Source: Cerasicoccus maritimus
GTDB taxonomy: Bacteria; Verrucomicrobiota; Verrucomicrobiia; Opitutales; Cerasicoccaceae
Length of the DNA: 53,920 nt
Reading direction: 5' to 3'
Assembly: GCA_031296935.1 (NCBI GenBank)
Contig: JAVDPD010000034.1
Location: 1-53,920, forward strand
Shown here: piece by piece, positions 8,603 through 17,006 of the stretch
Numbering within the stretch: position 1 is the first letter of the stretch
Layout of the letters: each line of letters begins with the position of its first letter
Notes under the pieces: generated by a model
Told to the model about the DNA's origin: nothing
The model's database searches: none
The model's input: the letters and a program-made list of their open reading frames with translations, nothing else
Program-made: the position numbers and the translations under genes

Positions 8603-9334
8603 ATGTCGAACACCATTCAGTCCGTTGAGCGAGCGCTGTCGCTTCTAGAACTCGTCGTCGATCGCATGGATGGGATTGGCGTTCGCGAGCTTGCCCGTGA
8701 AGCCGAGCTCAAGGCTCCCACTGCACAGCAATTGCTGAAGACGCTACAAGCGCGCGGTTACTTACATTTTAACACCGACTCGCGTCGCTATCACCCCGGC
8801 CCATCGCTGGCTAAGCTTTGCCAGCAGATCGACCCGCTCGCCACCCTGCGCGAATCAATCCGCGAACCGCTGAAGGAATTTCATCAGGCCCTCGGCGAAA
8901 CGCTGATTGCGCAAACGATGATCAATGGCGAGTCGCAGATTCTTCTGGAATATCAGGGCAACCACCCGTTGACCGTTCACCACGGCGAAGTCGTCGTGGA
9001 AGATCCGCACATCTGGGCCTCGGGCAGCGTGGTCCTCGCTTGGCAAAGCGCCGACTACCTGAGCCGCTACGCCTCCACGCGTAGCTGGTCACGACAGCGC
9101 CAAACCGTCTACGAAAAAACTTTGGCGAACATCCGTGAAGATAAGCTGGCCGAAATGATCGATAACCAAGGCAGCGGCGTCGCCGCACTGGGCACACCCG
9201 TCCTAGACCGGCAAGGCGACTTCGTTTGCGCGATCGGCTGCAGCGTCCCCCTCGCCCGCTGGAATGAAGAACGCAGAGCCAGCATGTCGGCCGGTCTCCT
9301 CGCCACCGCACAACAAATCAGCGAACAACTTTAA
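8603..9334 (+). CDS. IclR-family transcriptional regulator
   Basis: A 243-residue regulator. The N-terminal winged helix (residues about 1-65, SVERALSLLELV then LKAPTAQQLLKTLQARGYL) and a C-terminal effector-binding IclR domain (about 75-240) are both complete. IclR proteins usually sense a small acid or sugar catabolite and control the adjacent catabolic operon. The isomerase gene starts 13 bp after its stop, so the two are almost certainly co-transcribed, and autoregulation is likely. There is no Shine-Dalgarno before the ATG (actgttcatct). A LacI-type palindrome lies just upstream. Confidence 0.93.
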   Translation: MSNTIQSVERALSLLELVVDRMDGIGVRELAREAELKAPTAQQLLKTLQARGYLHFNTDSRRYHPGPSLAKLCQQIDPLATLRESIREPLKEFHQALGETLIAQTMINGESQILLEYQGNHPLTVHHGEVVVEDPHIWASGSVVLAWQSADYLSRYASTRSWSRQRQTVYEKTLANIREDKLAEMIDNQGSGVAALGTPVLDRQGDFVCAIGCSVPLARWNEERRASMSAGLLATAQQISEQL

Positions 9335-9347
9335 ACCAAACCCAACT

Positions 9348-10802
9348 ATGAACATCCCCCGCATCAAACCCCTCACTGCCAAAGTCGGCGTAATCGGCGT
9401 TGGCCACCATACCTACTGGGCCCAGTTCGATGGCCTGCTGGACGAAATGCGCCGCAAACAGGACGTCCTCGTCGAGCGACTGGAAACCAACGGCGTCGAA
9501 GTCGCGGACTTTGGCCTGGTCGATAACGCCAAGGCCGCCTACGCCGCGCTGCCCGACATGAAAGCCGCCGACCTCGACGTGCTCTTTGTCGACATGGTCA
9601 CCTACGCAACGTCGTCCACCTTTGGCTGCATCGTGCGCGAAATTAATTGCCCGATTGTGCTCGTAGCCATGCAGCCGCTATCGGCAATGGACTACCCCAA
9701 CGGCACGACCTACATGCAGCTCTGCAACGACGACTACTGCTCGGTGCCTGAGTTTACCGGCGTCGCCGTCCGCCTCGGCAAGCCCGTGCCTTACGTCATC
9801 CTCGGCCATGAAGATGGCGACCCCGTAGTCGACGCCGAGCTCAAGCGCTGGTGCGACATCGCCAAGGCGCGCCACGATTTACGCAAGGGCCGCGTCGGCC
9901 TGATGGGCCACGTGCTCGAGTCGATGCTCGACATGCATTGCGACCCTACGATGGTCACTACCGCCTTCGGCTGTCACGTGCCGCTGATCGAACCGCACGA
10001 TCTCTACCGCCACTACCGCGAAGCCGATGCCGGCAAAATTGAGGAAAAGAAAAAGATCATCCTCAGCTTCTTTGACACCCCGGATCCGATCAGCGACCCG
10101 CTGACTGAAAAACTAACTGACGCCGACCTCCACGAAGCCGCCAAGTGCGCCGTCGCGCTCGATGGTTTGATCGAGGAATACGATCTCACTGGCCTGGCTT
10201 ATTACTACGAGGGTGAAGCAGGCTCGGACATGCGCAAGATGGTCACCAATCTCATCGTGGGCAACTCCCTGCTCCAAGGCGCAGGCTTTCCGATGTGCGG
10301 CGAGTTCGACATCAAGAACTGCATTGCGATGCTCATCTTTGATCGCCTCGACATCGGTGGCAGCTTTGCCGAATTCCACCCCGTGGACTTCCAGCAGGAC
10401 ACCGTGCTCGTCGGCCACGACGGCCCGCACCACATCAACATCGCCGAGGGCAAACCCGTCCTCCGCAGCCTGAAGAAATACCACGGCAAGCCCGGCAGCG
10501 GCGCTGGCGTGGAGTTCCAGATCAAGGAAGGCCCGATCACCATGATGAGCGTTGGCCAGACTGCGGACGGCCGCTTTAAGTTCGTCATCGCTGAAGGTGA
10601 ATCCGAGCGTCGTCCGATCCCGCCCACCGGCAACACCAATACCCACGGCCGTTTCGGCAAAGACGTCCGCAAGTTCCTGATCGATTGGGTTAAGGAAGGC
10701 CCAACGCACCACTTTGCCTTGGGCATTGGCCACCACGCCGACACGCTCGTCCTCCTGGCGGAAACACTCGGCATCGAAACCGTTGTCGTCCGCAAGGCAT
10801 AA
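9348..10802 (+). CDS. L-arabinose/L-fucose isomerase-like protein
   Basis: A 484-residue member of the arabinose/fucose isomerase superfamily (COG2160-like), expected to convert an aldose to its ketose with a divalent metal. Candidate metal ligands are the acidic residues in YYYEGEAG and CGEFDIKN and the histidines in GHDGPHH and FALGIGHHAD, matching the E-E-H-H pattern of the family. I take the ATG at 9348, 13 bp after the IclR stop; an in-frame ATG at 9264 lies inside the IclR gene and adds an unconvincing leader. The distance from classical AraA means the natural sugar (L-arabinose, L-fucose, a deoxy- or methyl-sugar) is not determined. It forms a unit with the 835-residue protein downstream. 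Confidence 0.85.
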   Translation: MNIPRIKPLTAKVGVIGVGHHTYWAQFDGLLDEMRRKQDVLVERLETNGVEVADFGLVDNAKAAYAALPDMKAADLDVLFVDMVTYATSSTFGCIVREINCPIVLVAMQPLSAMDYPNGTTYMQLCNDDYCSVPEFTGVAVRLGKPVPYVILGHEDGDPVVDAELKRWCDIAKARHDLRKGRVGLMGHVLESMLDMHCDPTMVTTAFGCHVPLIEPHDLYRHYREADAGKIEEKKKIILSFFDTPDPISDPLTEKLTDADLHEAAKCAVALDGLIEEYDLTGLAYYYEGEAGSDMRKMVTNLIVGNSLLQGAGFPMCGEFDIKNCIAMLIFDRLDIGGSFAEFHPVDFQQDTVLVGHDGPHHINIAEGKPVLRSLKKYHGKPGSGAGVEFQIKEGPITMMSVGQTADGRFKFVIAEGESERRPIPPTGNTNTHGRFGKDVRKFLIDWVKEGPTHHFALGIGHHADTLVLLAETLGIETVVVRKA

Positions 10803-10815
10803 ACTCCCCCAGTTG

Positions 10816-10843
10816 GCGCGCAGTCGTAATTGGCTGCGCGCCT
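10816..10843 (+). terminator. intercistronic GC-rich hairpin, attenuator or weak terminator
   Basis: ggcgcgcag (10816-10824) pairs perfectly with ctgcgcgcc (10835-10843) around a 10-nt loop. It is followed by ttcacttt rather than a clean T-run. It lies between the isomerase stop and the next start at 10883 and may reduce read-through or protect the upstream message. Confidence 0.5.
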
Positions 10844-10882
10844 TCACTTTCTCCTGCAAAGTAACTTTCTAACGCAAAGTTT

Positions 10883-13390
10883 ATGGCACACTCTTGGTTC
10901 CCCACCCCCGATGGCTACCGCTGGCGCGACGTGCAGCTCGAAATGTCGCTCAAGCCATTTTTCGATAACACCCCTTCCACCCGCGAAGCCGTGCTCCGCG
11001 AAGTCTTCACCCAATGGAGCGCACTCTGTCGCCATGCCGAAAGCATTTCCATCATGCTGTGGATTGCCGACGGCTCCGAGATACTCGAATACGATGGCTG
11101 CGACGACACGGAGTTTGAATGGGCCCGCTACCACGGCTCCGCCAACCGCCACCGCAAACTCGAACAAAAGGAAGCAGAGGAAGCCGAGAAAGACCCTGAC
11201 CTCTCCGGCATTGGCGGACACTTGGTCGACCCCGAAAAGAAAGGCATCCACTCGCGCAGCTATCTTTATCGCGAGAATCCGGCCGTCTTTAACTTTGCCT
11301 GGCTGCGCGATTTGGTCGCAGACATCAAGCGCATCGGCGCCGAGCTGACCGGCAAGAAAATCTACGTCGGAGAAACGTTCGACATCGGCCCGGAGTTTGC
11401 GAAGTCGCGTTTCAAGTATGAGTGGCACACGGAAATTCTCGGCGATGGGCCCGTCTTTAAAGACGAGTTCATTTCGTGCGAAGCCGAGCTCAACGGCGAC
11501 GACCGCGCCTACGCCGCCTACCCGAACGGCATTCCCGATGGCACGCGCTTTGGCGTGTTCCTTGGTAAGCAAGCTACGGCGTTTTTCGAAGCGATGGGCT
11601 TTGACTTTTTGTGGCTGTCCAACGGCTTCGGCTTTTCATTGGAGCCTTGGGCGTTGGTGGGCGAAGTCTTCGACGGCGCTGATTATCACACCGAACGCGT
11701 AGAAGGCATTCAGGAACGCGTGCTGCAATTTTGGAAAGACCTACGCGCGGAGTTCCCGCTCAAGTATCACATCCGCAGCCGTGGCACCAACCTCGCCACC
11801 GGCATCGACCTCGGCTCTGACGCCTCGCCGCTCAAGCATATTTACGAAGGCGGCTTTGGCGTCGATGCACCCGTTAATTCTCCCTGGGCTGCGCTCGATG
11901 GCGACTTCGGCTTGGAGCTCTCTGGCTGGATGAGTCACATCGCACGATTTCCTGGCGAAACGTTCCGCTTCCGCTTTTACATCCACGATCCATGGTGGAT
12001 CAATAGCCCGTGGCTCGACCGCTATTCGCGCCAACCTCACGACATCTATTTGCCAGTCGCCATCAGTCGTCTCAACTCTGAAGGACAAGTTGAAATCCCG
12101 CGCGACCTCGCGCTGCTAACCGTGGATGACTCCTTCGGACAAATGCCGCTTTCTGTGCCCGCCGAGGTCACGGCATTCATGCTGCGCGCCCGCGAGAAAG
12201 CGCCTGATGCGGCGGGGCCATTCCTCTGCGCTTATCCCTTCGACGAGTTCCATGAGATTGCAAAAACACGGCCCGACCTCACGCTGCACGCCGACGCCTA
12301 CATCGGCGCCGCGATCAACGAAGGCTTGCCGCTCAACACCGTTGTCGACACGAAAGACTTGTCTACCGCATTGGCCAACTCTGGCCAAGAAGACGCCATC
12401 ATCGTCACTCCGGTCCCGATGCCCGGCAGCAAGCTGGAAGCTGAGCTTATCGAACAGTTGGAAGCCGACGCTGACGTCCTGCTCTACGGTCCGGTGTTGC
12501 CCGGTTCAAAGTTTCTAAAGCTACTTGGCTTGGAATTGAGCGAGTCAATCGAAGGAGACTTTGCATTGCAAAGTTCGGAGCTGATTGAGCCCTATCCTGG
12601 CAACACGATTCGCCACACCGGCTTCTTGTCCGGCGGCGGCTGGGCGGAGTCCATCGCAGAAAATGCCAATTGCGCTTACGCTGAAGCCGAGCAAAACGGC
12701 CAATGTCGCGCAGTCATGGCGATTGCTAAGTTGACTAAGGGTCGCCTCGCCTGGACCCGCGCTTCGCTGAGCACCGGCGAATACAATCCCGACAAGCCGC
12801 GCAAAATTAAGGGCCCGATTCTGAAGCCCTTAAACCGCCAGAAGTTCTACCCAGCCGGTCGGCAAATTCGCAATTGCCTGACTGCCTTCGGTTGGCAAAT
12901 CGACAGCATTGAAACGATCAACGAAGACCGTCCACCTTACCTGACGGCACACCGATTTAAGAACGCGTTCATCGTATCCGGCCACAGCCGCGATCCCAAT
13001 GCAACGATCGCGGTCAAGCATCCGCTGGGCGCGCCGCTGCGCATCAACCACACGACGCACATTGCAAACGGCGCAGCTCAACTAACAGGCGAAGTTGCCT
13101 GGACCGGCGAGGTCCGGATGTTTGCTGACTGCGCTCAAGGCAGCATCAAGGTGCTGGAAGTTCCAGTCATCATGCATGGAGTCTATCGCCGCGTTGTAGT
13201 GAGTGGCTGCGAAGGCGCGACGCTGCGCTTCCTTGTGGAGACTGGCCATACAGATAAGATTCGCCTGCTGCTCAACCCGGTCTTCCCCTATTTCGTTGGT
13301 GAATTCATAGAGCCGGTTATCGAAAGTACGCCGCATGGCGATGTCATCACCGTGCCCGACGTCACTGGCTCGATTCTCTTCGAATGGTAG
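10883..13390 (+). CDS. large cytoplasmic protein, possible unclassified glycoside hydrolase
   Basis: An 835-residue protein I do not recognise. Residues ~1-430 read like a (beta/alpha)8 carbohydrate-active fold: aromatic- and acid-rich stretches such as YVGETFDIGPEF (161-172), WLSNGFGFSLEPW (244-256) and FYIHDPWWINSPWLDRYSRQ (365-384). Residues ~465-550 (AINEGLPLNTVV, IIVTPVPMPGS, LLYGPVLPGSKFLKLLGL) resemble the glutamine-amidotransferase-like trimerisation domain of GH42-type beta-galactosidases. The rest (~560-835) looks like beta-sandwich. There is no signal peptide or membrane segment, so it would act on an imported sugar or glycoside. It follows the isomerase by 80 bp and ends in a strong terminator. 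The glycosidase idea is inference; catalytic residues are not identified. Confidence 0.8.
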   Translation: MAHSWFPTPDGYRWRDVQLEMSLKPFFDNTPSTREAVLREVFTQWSALCRHAESISIMLWIADGSEILEYDGCDDTEFEWARYHGSANRHRKLEQKEAEEAEKDPDLSGIGGHLVDPEKKGIHSRSYLYRENPAVFNFAWLRDLVADIKRIGAELTGKKIYVGETFDIGPEFAKSRFKYEWHTEILGDGPVFKDEFISCEAELNGDDRAYAAYPNGIPDGTRFGVFLGKQATAFFEAMGFDFLWLSNGFGFSLEPWALVGEVFDGADYHTERVEGIQERVLQFWKDLRAEFPLKYHIRSRGTNLATGIDLGSDASPLKHIYEGGFGVDAPVNSPWAALDGDFGLELSGWMSHIARFPGETFRFRFYIHDPWWINSPWLDRYSRQPHDIYLPVAISRLNSEGQVEIPRDLALLTVDDSFGQMPLSVPAEVTAFMLRAREKAPDAAGPFLCAYPFDEFHEIAKTRPDLTLHADAYIGAAINEGLPLNTVVDTKDLSTALANSGQEDAIIVTPVPMPGSKLEAELIEQLEADADVLLYGPVLPGSKFLKLLGLELSESIEGDFALQSSELIEPYPGNTIRHTGFLSGGGWAESIAENANCAYAEAEQNGQCRAVMAIAKLTKGRLAWTRASLSTGEYNPDKPRKIKGPILKPLNRQKFYPAGRQIRNCLTAFGWQIDSIETINEDRPPYLTAHRFKNAFIVSGHSRDPNATIAVKHPLGAPLRINHTTHIANGAAQLTGEVAWTGEVRMFADCAQGSIKVLEVPVIMHGVYRRVVVSGCEGATLRFLVETGHTDKIRLLLNPVFPYFVGEFIEPVIESTPHGDVITVPDVTGSILFEW

Positions 13391-13398
13391 TAATTTCA

Positions 13399-13427
13399 GA
13401 ATGGCTCATAAAGAGCCATTCTTTTTT
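13399..13427 (+). terminator. intrinsic terminator
   Basis: gaatggctc (13399-13407) pairs with gagccattc (13413-13421) around a 5-nt loop and is followed by six Ts. It ends transcription 9 bp after the 835-residue gene and only 3 bp before the -35 element of the GntR gene. Confidence 0.9.
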
Positions 13428-13430
13428 GCG

Positions 13431-13460
13431 TTGACAAGTGGCTAGGCCACTAGCCACTAT
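13431..13460 (+). promoter_or_regulatory. GntR promoter with overlapping inverted-repeat operator
   Basis: A perfect -35 TTGACA is at 13431-13436. It is immediately followed by the inverted repeat agtggcta-ggccac-tagccact (13437-13458). The -10 would fall at about 13454-13460 (cactat), inside the right half of the repeat. A repressor bound here would block RNA polymerase. The expected transcription start is close to the ATG at 13468. Confidence 0.6.
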
Positions 13461-13467
13461 TCCTAGC

Positions 13468-14229
13468 ATGATTGAAACGCGCAACGTCTACATTCAGCTC
13501 ATTGAACTCTGCCAACAACAGTTGGCCGAAGGAAAATGGGAGGTTGGCGCGCGCTTCCCTTCTGAGCGCGAATTAGCTGCTGAGTACGGCCTAAGCCGCG
13601 CCACCGCGAACAAGGTTCTATCGAAGCTTGTCAGCGAAGGTTGGTTGGAGATTCGGCGCGGCGCAGGCTGCTTTGTGGCGGAGCGCCCCACCTTGTTTTC
13701 TGAGCTTCGGCAAATGGACAGTTTTACCGATTTCGCGCGTGCCAACGGATTGATGCCATCTACGGAAGTTACGGCGTTTGAGTCGCTACGAGAAGTCAAT
13801 GATCACATTGCCGCGAAGCTTCAGCTCAAGTCGCGCGAGCGGGTTATTTCAATTGTGCGCCGACGCCTGCTTAATGGTGTGCCCGTCATTCACGAGGAAC
13901 GCTGGCTGCCAAGCAAACGCTACCCGCGCCTCAAAGCGAAAGACCTCGAAGGATCGTTTTACGCAATCTGCCGTGAACGCTACAGCCTACATGCAACGCG
14001 TGAGGACGCCACGCTCTCAGCGGCAATTCCCCCGCGCGCATCTGACATGAGCGGGCCAACGCTTTGTCTCGATGGCGCAGCCTACGACGCCGAGGACAAC
14101 CCGCTTTGGCTCCAGCGCCTGCACTATCATGGCGAGTGCTTTGAAATGCGCCACACATCGGAAAACCTATCGGCCTTCCCCCGCATGAGCCTCCGTCTAC
14201 GCAAAGAGTTTTTGGGTAAACTCGCCTAA
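13468..14229 (+). CDS. GntR/HutC-family transcriptional regulator
   Basis: A 253-residue regulator with a GntR winged helix (about residues 1-70, FPSERELAAEYGLSRATANKVLSKLVSEGWLEIRRGAGCFV) and a C-terminal UTRA effector domain (about 85-250, SIVRRRLLNGVPVIHEERWLP). UTRA domains bind sugars, amino-sugars or similar ligands. I use the ATG at 13468. An upstream in-frame GTG at 13438 lies inside the predicted operator. No Shine-Dalgarno precedes the ATG and the promoter sits directly on top of it, so a leaderless mRNA is likely. The DeoC gene starts 32 bp downstream and is probably controlled by it. Autoregulation through the inverted repeat is the simplest model. Confidence 0.9.
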   Translation: MIETRNVYIQLIELCQQQLAEGKWEVGARFPSERELAAEYGLSRATANKVLSKLVSEGWLEIRRGAGCFVAERPTLFSELRQMDSFTDFARANGLMPSTEVTAFESLREVNDHIAAKLQLKSRERVISIVRRRLLNGVPVIHEERWLPSKRYPRLKAKDLEGSFYAICRERYSLHATREDATLSAAIPPRASDMSGPTLCLDGAAYDAEDNPLWLQRLHYHGECFEMRHTSENLSAFPRMSLRLRKEFLGKLA

Positions 14230-14261
14230 TCAATTTTCAACCAAGAACCCTCCAACATACT

Positions 14262-15005
14262 ATGTCCCAACCCACCCTCACTGAACTGGCCAAGATGATT
14301 GACCACTCGCTCCTGCACCCGACGATGACTGACGCCGATGTGCAGGCCGGCTGCGAACTGAGCCGCGATTACAACGTCGCGACTGCGTGCGTGAAGCCCT
14401 ACTCGATCCGCCAAGCGCTCGACATTTTTGCCGGCACCGACGTCATGGCCTGCGCGGTCATTGGCTTCCCCCACGGCAACAGCACAATGGGTATCAAGAT
14501 TATCGAAGCAGAGTCTGCCGCTCTCGCTGGCGCCAAGGAAATCGACATGGTCGTGAACAACGGCAAGGTCAAAGGCGGTGACTGGGATTACGTGCAACGC
14601 GAGATCGATCTGATCAACCAGGCGGTCGTCAACGCAGGCTCGATCCTGAAAGTCATTTTCGAAAATGACTACCTGACTAACGACGAAATCATTCGCCTTT
14701 GCCATATCTGTAACGAGGTTGATGTCGCGTTTGTGAAAACCTCATCCGGCTACGGTTTTGTGAAGGGCGATGACGGCCAATACAGCTATAAGGGCGCCAC
14801 GATGGAGCACCTGAAGCTCATGCGCGAGCACACCGCGCCGCACATCCAGATCAAAGCCGCAGGCGGCGTGCGTACGCTGGACGATCTACTGGCCGTGCGC
14901 GAAATCGGCGTCACCCGCATTGGCGCAACGGCGACCAAGACCATGCTCGACGAAGCCGTGGAGCGTGATTTCCCCGGCACGTTACCCATCTTGCAAACCG
15001 CTTGA
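14262..15005 (+). CDS. deoC: deoxyribose-phosphate aldolase (DeoC) family
   Basis: A 247-residue class I aldolase. In DeoC the reaction is 2-deoxy-D-ribose 5-phosphate to acetaldehyde plus glyceraldehyde 3-phosphate. The Schiff-base lysine is K159 in AFVKTSSGYG, the second active-site lysine is K198 in IKAAGGVRT, and the acid is D95 in EIDMVVN; all three match E. coli DeoC in order. The neighbours are sugar-isomerase and aldehyde-dehydrogenase genes, not nucleoside genes, so here the enzyme may cleave another phosphorylated deoxy-sugar and release a small aldehyde for the dehydrogenase downstream. That role is inferred. It is co-directional with the GntR gene and ends at a strong terminator. 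Confidence 0.92.
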   Translation: MSQPTLTELAKMIDHSLLHPTMTDADVQAGCELSRDYNVATACVKPYSIRQALDIFAGTDVMACAVIGFPHGNSTMGIKIIEAESAALAGAKEIDMVVNNGKVKGGDWDYVQREIDLINQAVVNAGSILKVIFENDYLTNDEIIRLCHICNEVDVAFVKTSSGYGFVKGDDGQYSYKGATMEHLKLMREHTAPHIQIKAAGGVRTLDDLLAVREIGVTRIGATATKTMLDEAVERDFPGTLPILQTA

Positions 15006-15028
15006 TGGTAGAAAAGCACAGATTTTCG

Positions 15029-15059
15029 AAGGGCGGTTCCAATTGGGCCGCCCTTTTTT
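15029..15059 (+). terminator. intrinsic terminator after deoC
   Basis: aagggcgg (15029-15036) pairs with ccgccctt (15048-15055) and the Ts continue to 15059. It begins 24 bp after the deoC stop. Confidence 0.88.
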
Positions 15060-15150
15060 CGTGATATGGTCATGAAGCGACGTTAATATGCTAGGTCTTG
15101 ACGCCAAGAGGTGTGACTCCGATGATGCTCCAGATAGCGATCGTCTAATA

Positions 15151-16518
15151 ATGCCTCTACAAACCGTGAACCCCGCCACCGGCGAGCTCGTCCGCGAGTA
15201 TCCGTCATTCGATATTGCCGAAATCCTGCGCGTTTTGGAAGCAGTCGAGACAGACGCCGCCAAGTGGCGCGAAACTAATTTTGAGGAACGCGCTCGATGC
15301 CTGCGCAAAGCCGCCGAAATATTGCGAGGCAACAAGGAAGCCTACGGCAAAACCATCACGCTGGAGATGGGAAAACCGATCAAGGAGGCCATTGGCGAAG
15401 TTGAGAAATGCGCGCTGGTCTGCGATTACTATGCGGAAAACGGCACCAAATTCCTGGCTGACGAACCCTTGAAAAGCTCTGGGCAGCATGCATTTGCCAC
15501 CTTTCAGCCTCTAGGCTGCGTATTGGCGATAATGCCTTGGAATTTTCCCTTCTGGCAGGTCTTTCGCGCCGCGGCTCCTGCCCTGATGGCGGGCAACGCG
15601 ATGGTGCTGAAACACGCGTCCAATGTTCCCCAATGCGCGTTGACACTGGAGGCGATATTCCAGCAAGCGGGCTTCCCGATGAATCTTTTTCGCACGCTGA
15701 TGGTCGGTGCCGACGGCGCGGCTGTCGCCATTGCGCACCCCACGGTGAAGGCTGTGACGCTGACTGGCTCCACTGCCGCCGGGGAAAAAGTCGCCGCGAT
15801 GGCCGGGTCCCAGCTTAAAAAGACCGTCCTCGAACTCGGCGGTGCCGACGCTTACCTGATTCTCGAGGACGCCGACATCGACCTCGCAGTCAGCAAGGTT
15901 GTCGCTGGACGCATCCTCAACGCCGGCCAAAGCTGCATTTCGCCGAAGCGAGTGATTGTGCAGCCTGAAATCCGCCAAACCTTTGAAGAAAAACTGGTTG
16001 CCGCACTGAAGGATATCGATTTCGGCGACCCAATGAAGCCCGAAACCAAACTTGGGCCGATGGCTCGCGAGGACCTCCGCAACGAAGTTCACCAGCAGGT
16101 GACCAATAGTATTCAGGCAGGCGCCAAGCTGCTTCTGGGTGGCACAAAGCCCGATCAACCCGGCGCTTGGTATCCGGTCACCGTCTTGTCAGATCCGCCA
16201 GAGGGCTCCCCAGGCTACGCTGAGGAAATTTTTGGCCCGGTGATCTCGATTATCCACGCGAAAGATGAAGCTGACGCAATTCGCATCGCAAACGACAGCG
16301 AATATGGCCTCGGCGGCGCTATTTTTACCCAAAACCACGCACGCGGCATAGAAATTGCGCGTAATAAGCTCGTGACTGGCTCAGTTTTTATTAACGATTT
16401 TGTCAAATCCGACCCACGCCTGCCCTTTGGTGGCGTGAAGAAGTCTGGTTATGGCCGTGAACTGTCCAGCTACGGCATAAAAGAGTTTGTCAACGTCAAG
16501 ACAGTCCTCTTGGCTTAA
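15151..16518 (+). CDS. NAD(P)-dependent aldehyde dehydrogenase, Sad/GabD-like
   Basis: A 455-residue ALDH-superfamily enzyme. The catalytic cysteine is C262 in NAGQSCISPKR and the general base is E228 in LELGGADAYL. The cofactor-binding segment around TGSTAAGEKVA and the GYGRELSSYG C-terminal motif are intact. It most resembles succinate-semialdehyde dehydrogenases of the Sad/YneI type, a group that also oxidises other short aldehydes. In this cluster it could oxidise the aldehyde released by the DeoC-like aldolase (inference). The start is set at 15151; an in-frame ATG at 15088 adds 21 residues outside the family. The terminator before it implies its own promoter, which I cannot identify. 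Confidence 0.92.
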   Translation: MPLQTVNPATGELVREYPSFDIAEILRVLEAVETDAAKWRETNFEERARCLRKAAEILRGNKEAYGKTITLEMGKPIKEAIGEVEKCALVCDYYAENGTKFLADEPLKSSGQHAFATFQPLGCVLAIMPWNFPFWQVFRAAAPALMAGNAMVLKHASNVPQCALTLEAIFQQAGFPMNLFRTLMVGADGAAVAIAHPTVKAVTLTGSTAAGEKVAAMAGSQLKKTVLELGGADAYLILEDADIDLAVSKVVAGRILNAGQSCISPKRVIVQPEIRQTFEEKLVAALKDIDFGDPMKPETKLGPMAREDLRNEVHQQVTNSIQAGAKLLLGGTKPDQPGAWYPVTVLSDPPEGSPGYAEEIFGPVISIIHAKDEADAIRIANDSEYGLGGAIFTQNHARGIEIARNKLVTGSVFINDFVKSDPRLPFGGVKKSGYGRELSSYGIKEFVNVKTVLLA

Positions 16519-16578
16519 CGCGAATTTTTTATCAAACCAATATCCCACCCTTTTCAATTTCCTCCATCAAGTCGCGCA

Positions 16579-16971
16579 ATGAGTAATTTCTTCCCACATG
16601 AAACACAAAAAGTCTACCAACTCGGCATCGACTGGGTCGTCATGGTAGAAAATTTCATCGAGGGAGACACCCGACGCAAAGGCTTGGCAGAGCAGCTTGA
16701 CAGCATCTCGAATTCTATTCCGATTCACATTGTTGCGGCTTTGGGCAAAAATTCCGCCTCAGATCGTGTGAAAGCGTTTGACGCCGCCAAAAGCCAAGTT
16801 CTCGCCTGCTCCGCAGTGCTCGACATGATGGTTGCGCGCAACGTGATGGAGCATGGAGACGCCCTCCGCGGCAAGCGCCACCTCTCTCAGATGGCGCGCA
16901 TGCTCAACGGCATGATCCAGTCGGCCAATACAAACGAGCTCATCCGCAACCGACTCCAAGTGCCGAGCTAA
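16579..16971 (+). CDS. four-helix bundle protein, S23/Avd-like
   Basis: A 130-residue, mostly helical protein. The pattern TQKVYQLGIDWVVMVENFI, AEQLDSISNSIPIHIVAALG, FDAAKSQVLACSAVLDMMV, SQMARMLNGMIQ spaces four amphipathic helices in the way of the 'four helix bundle / 23S rRNA-intervening-sequence protein' family. These proteins oligomerise; most have unknown function, and one branch is the accessory protein Avd of diversity-generating retroelements. No reverse transcriptase or rRNA gene is nearby, so there is no sign of a retroelement. It starts 60 bp after the aldehyde dehydrogenase and may be co-transcribed. Function is unknown. Confidence 0.8.
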   Translation: MSNFFPHETQKVYQLGIDWVVMVENFIEGDTRRKGLAEQLDSISNSIPIHIVAALGKNSASDRVKAFDAAKSQVLACSAVLDMMVARNVMEHGDALRGKRHLSQMARMLNGMIQSANTNELIRNRLQVPS

Positions 16972-17006
16972 AGGTCTCTGCGAGTAAACGCTGCAGGATT
17001 TCCTAG

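Noticed and set aside
16579..16971. Possible diversity-generating retroelement because of the Avd-like four-helix protein
   Set aside because: No reverse transcriptase and no template/variable repeat pair were seen nearby.
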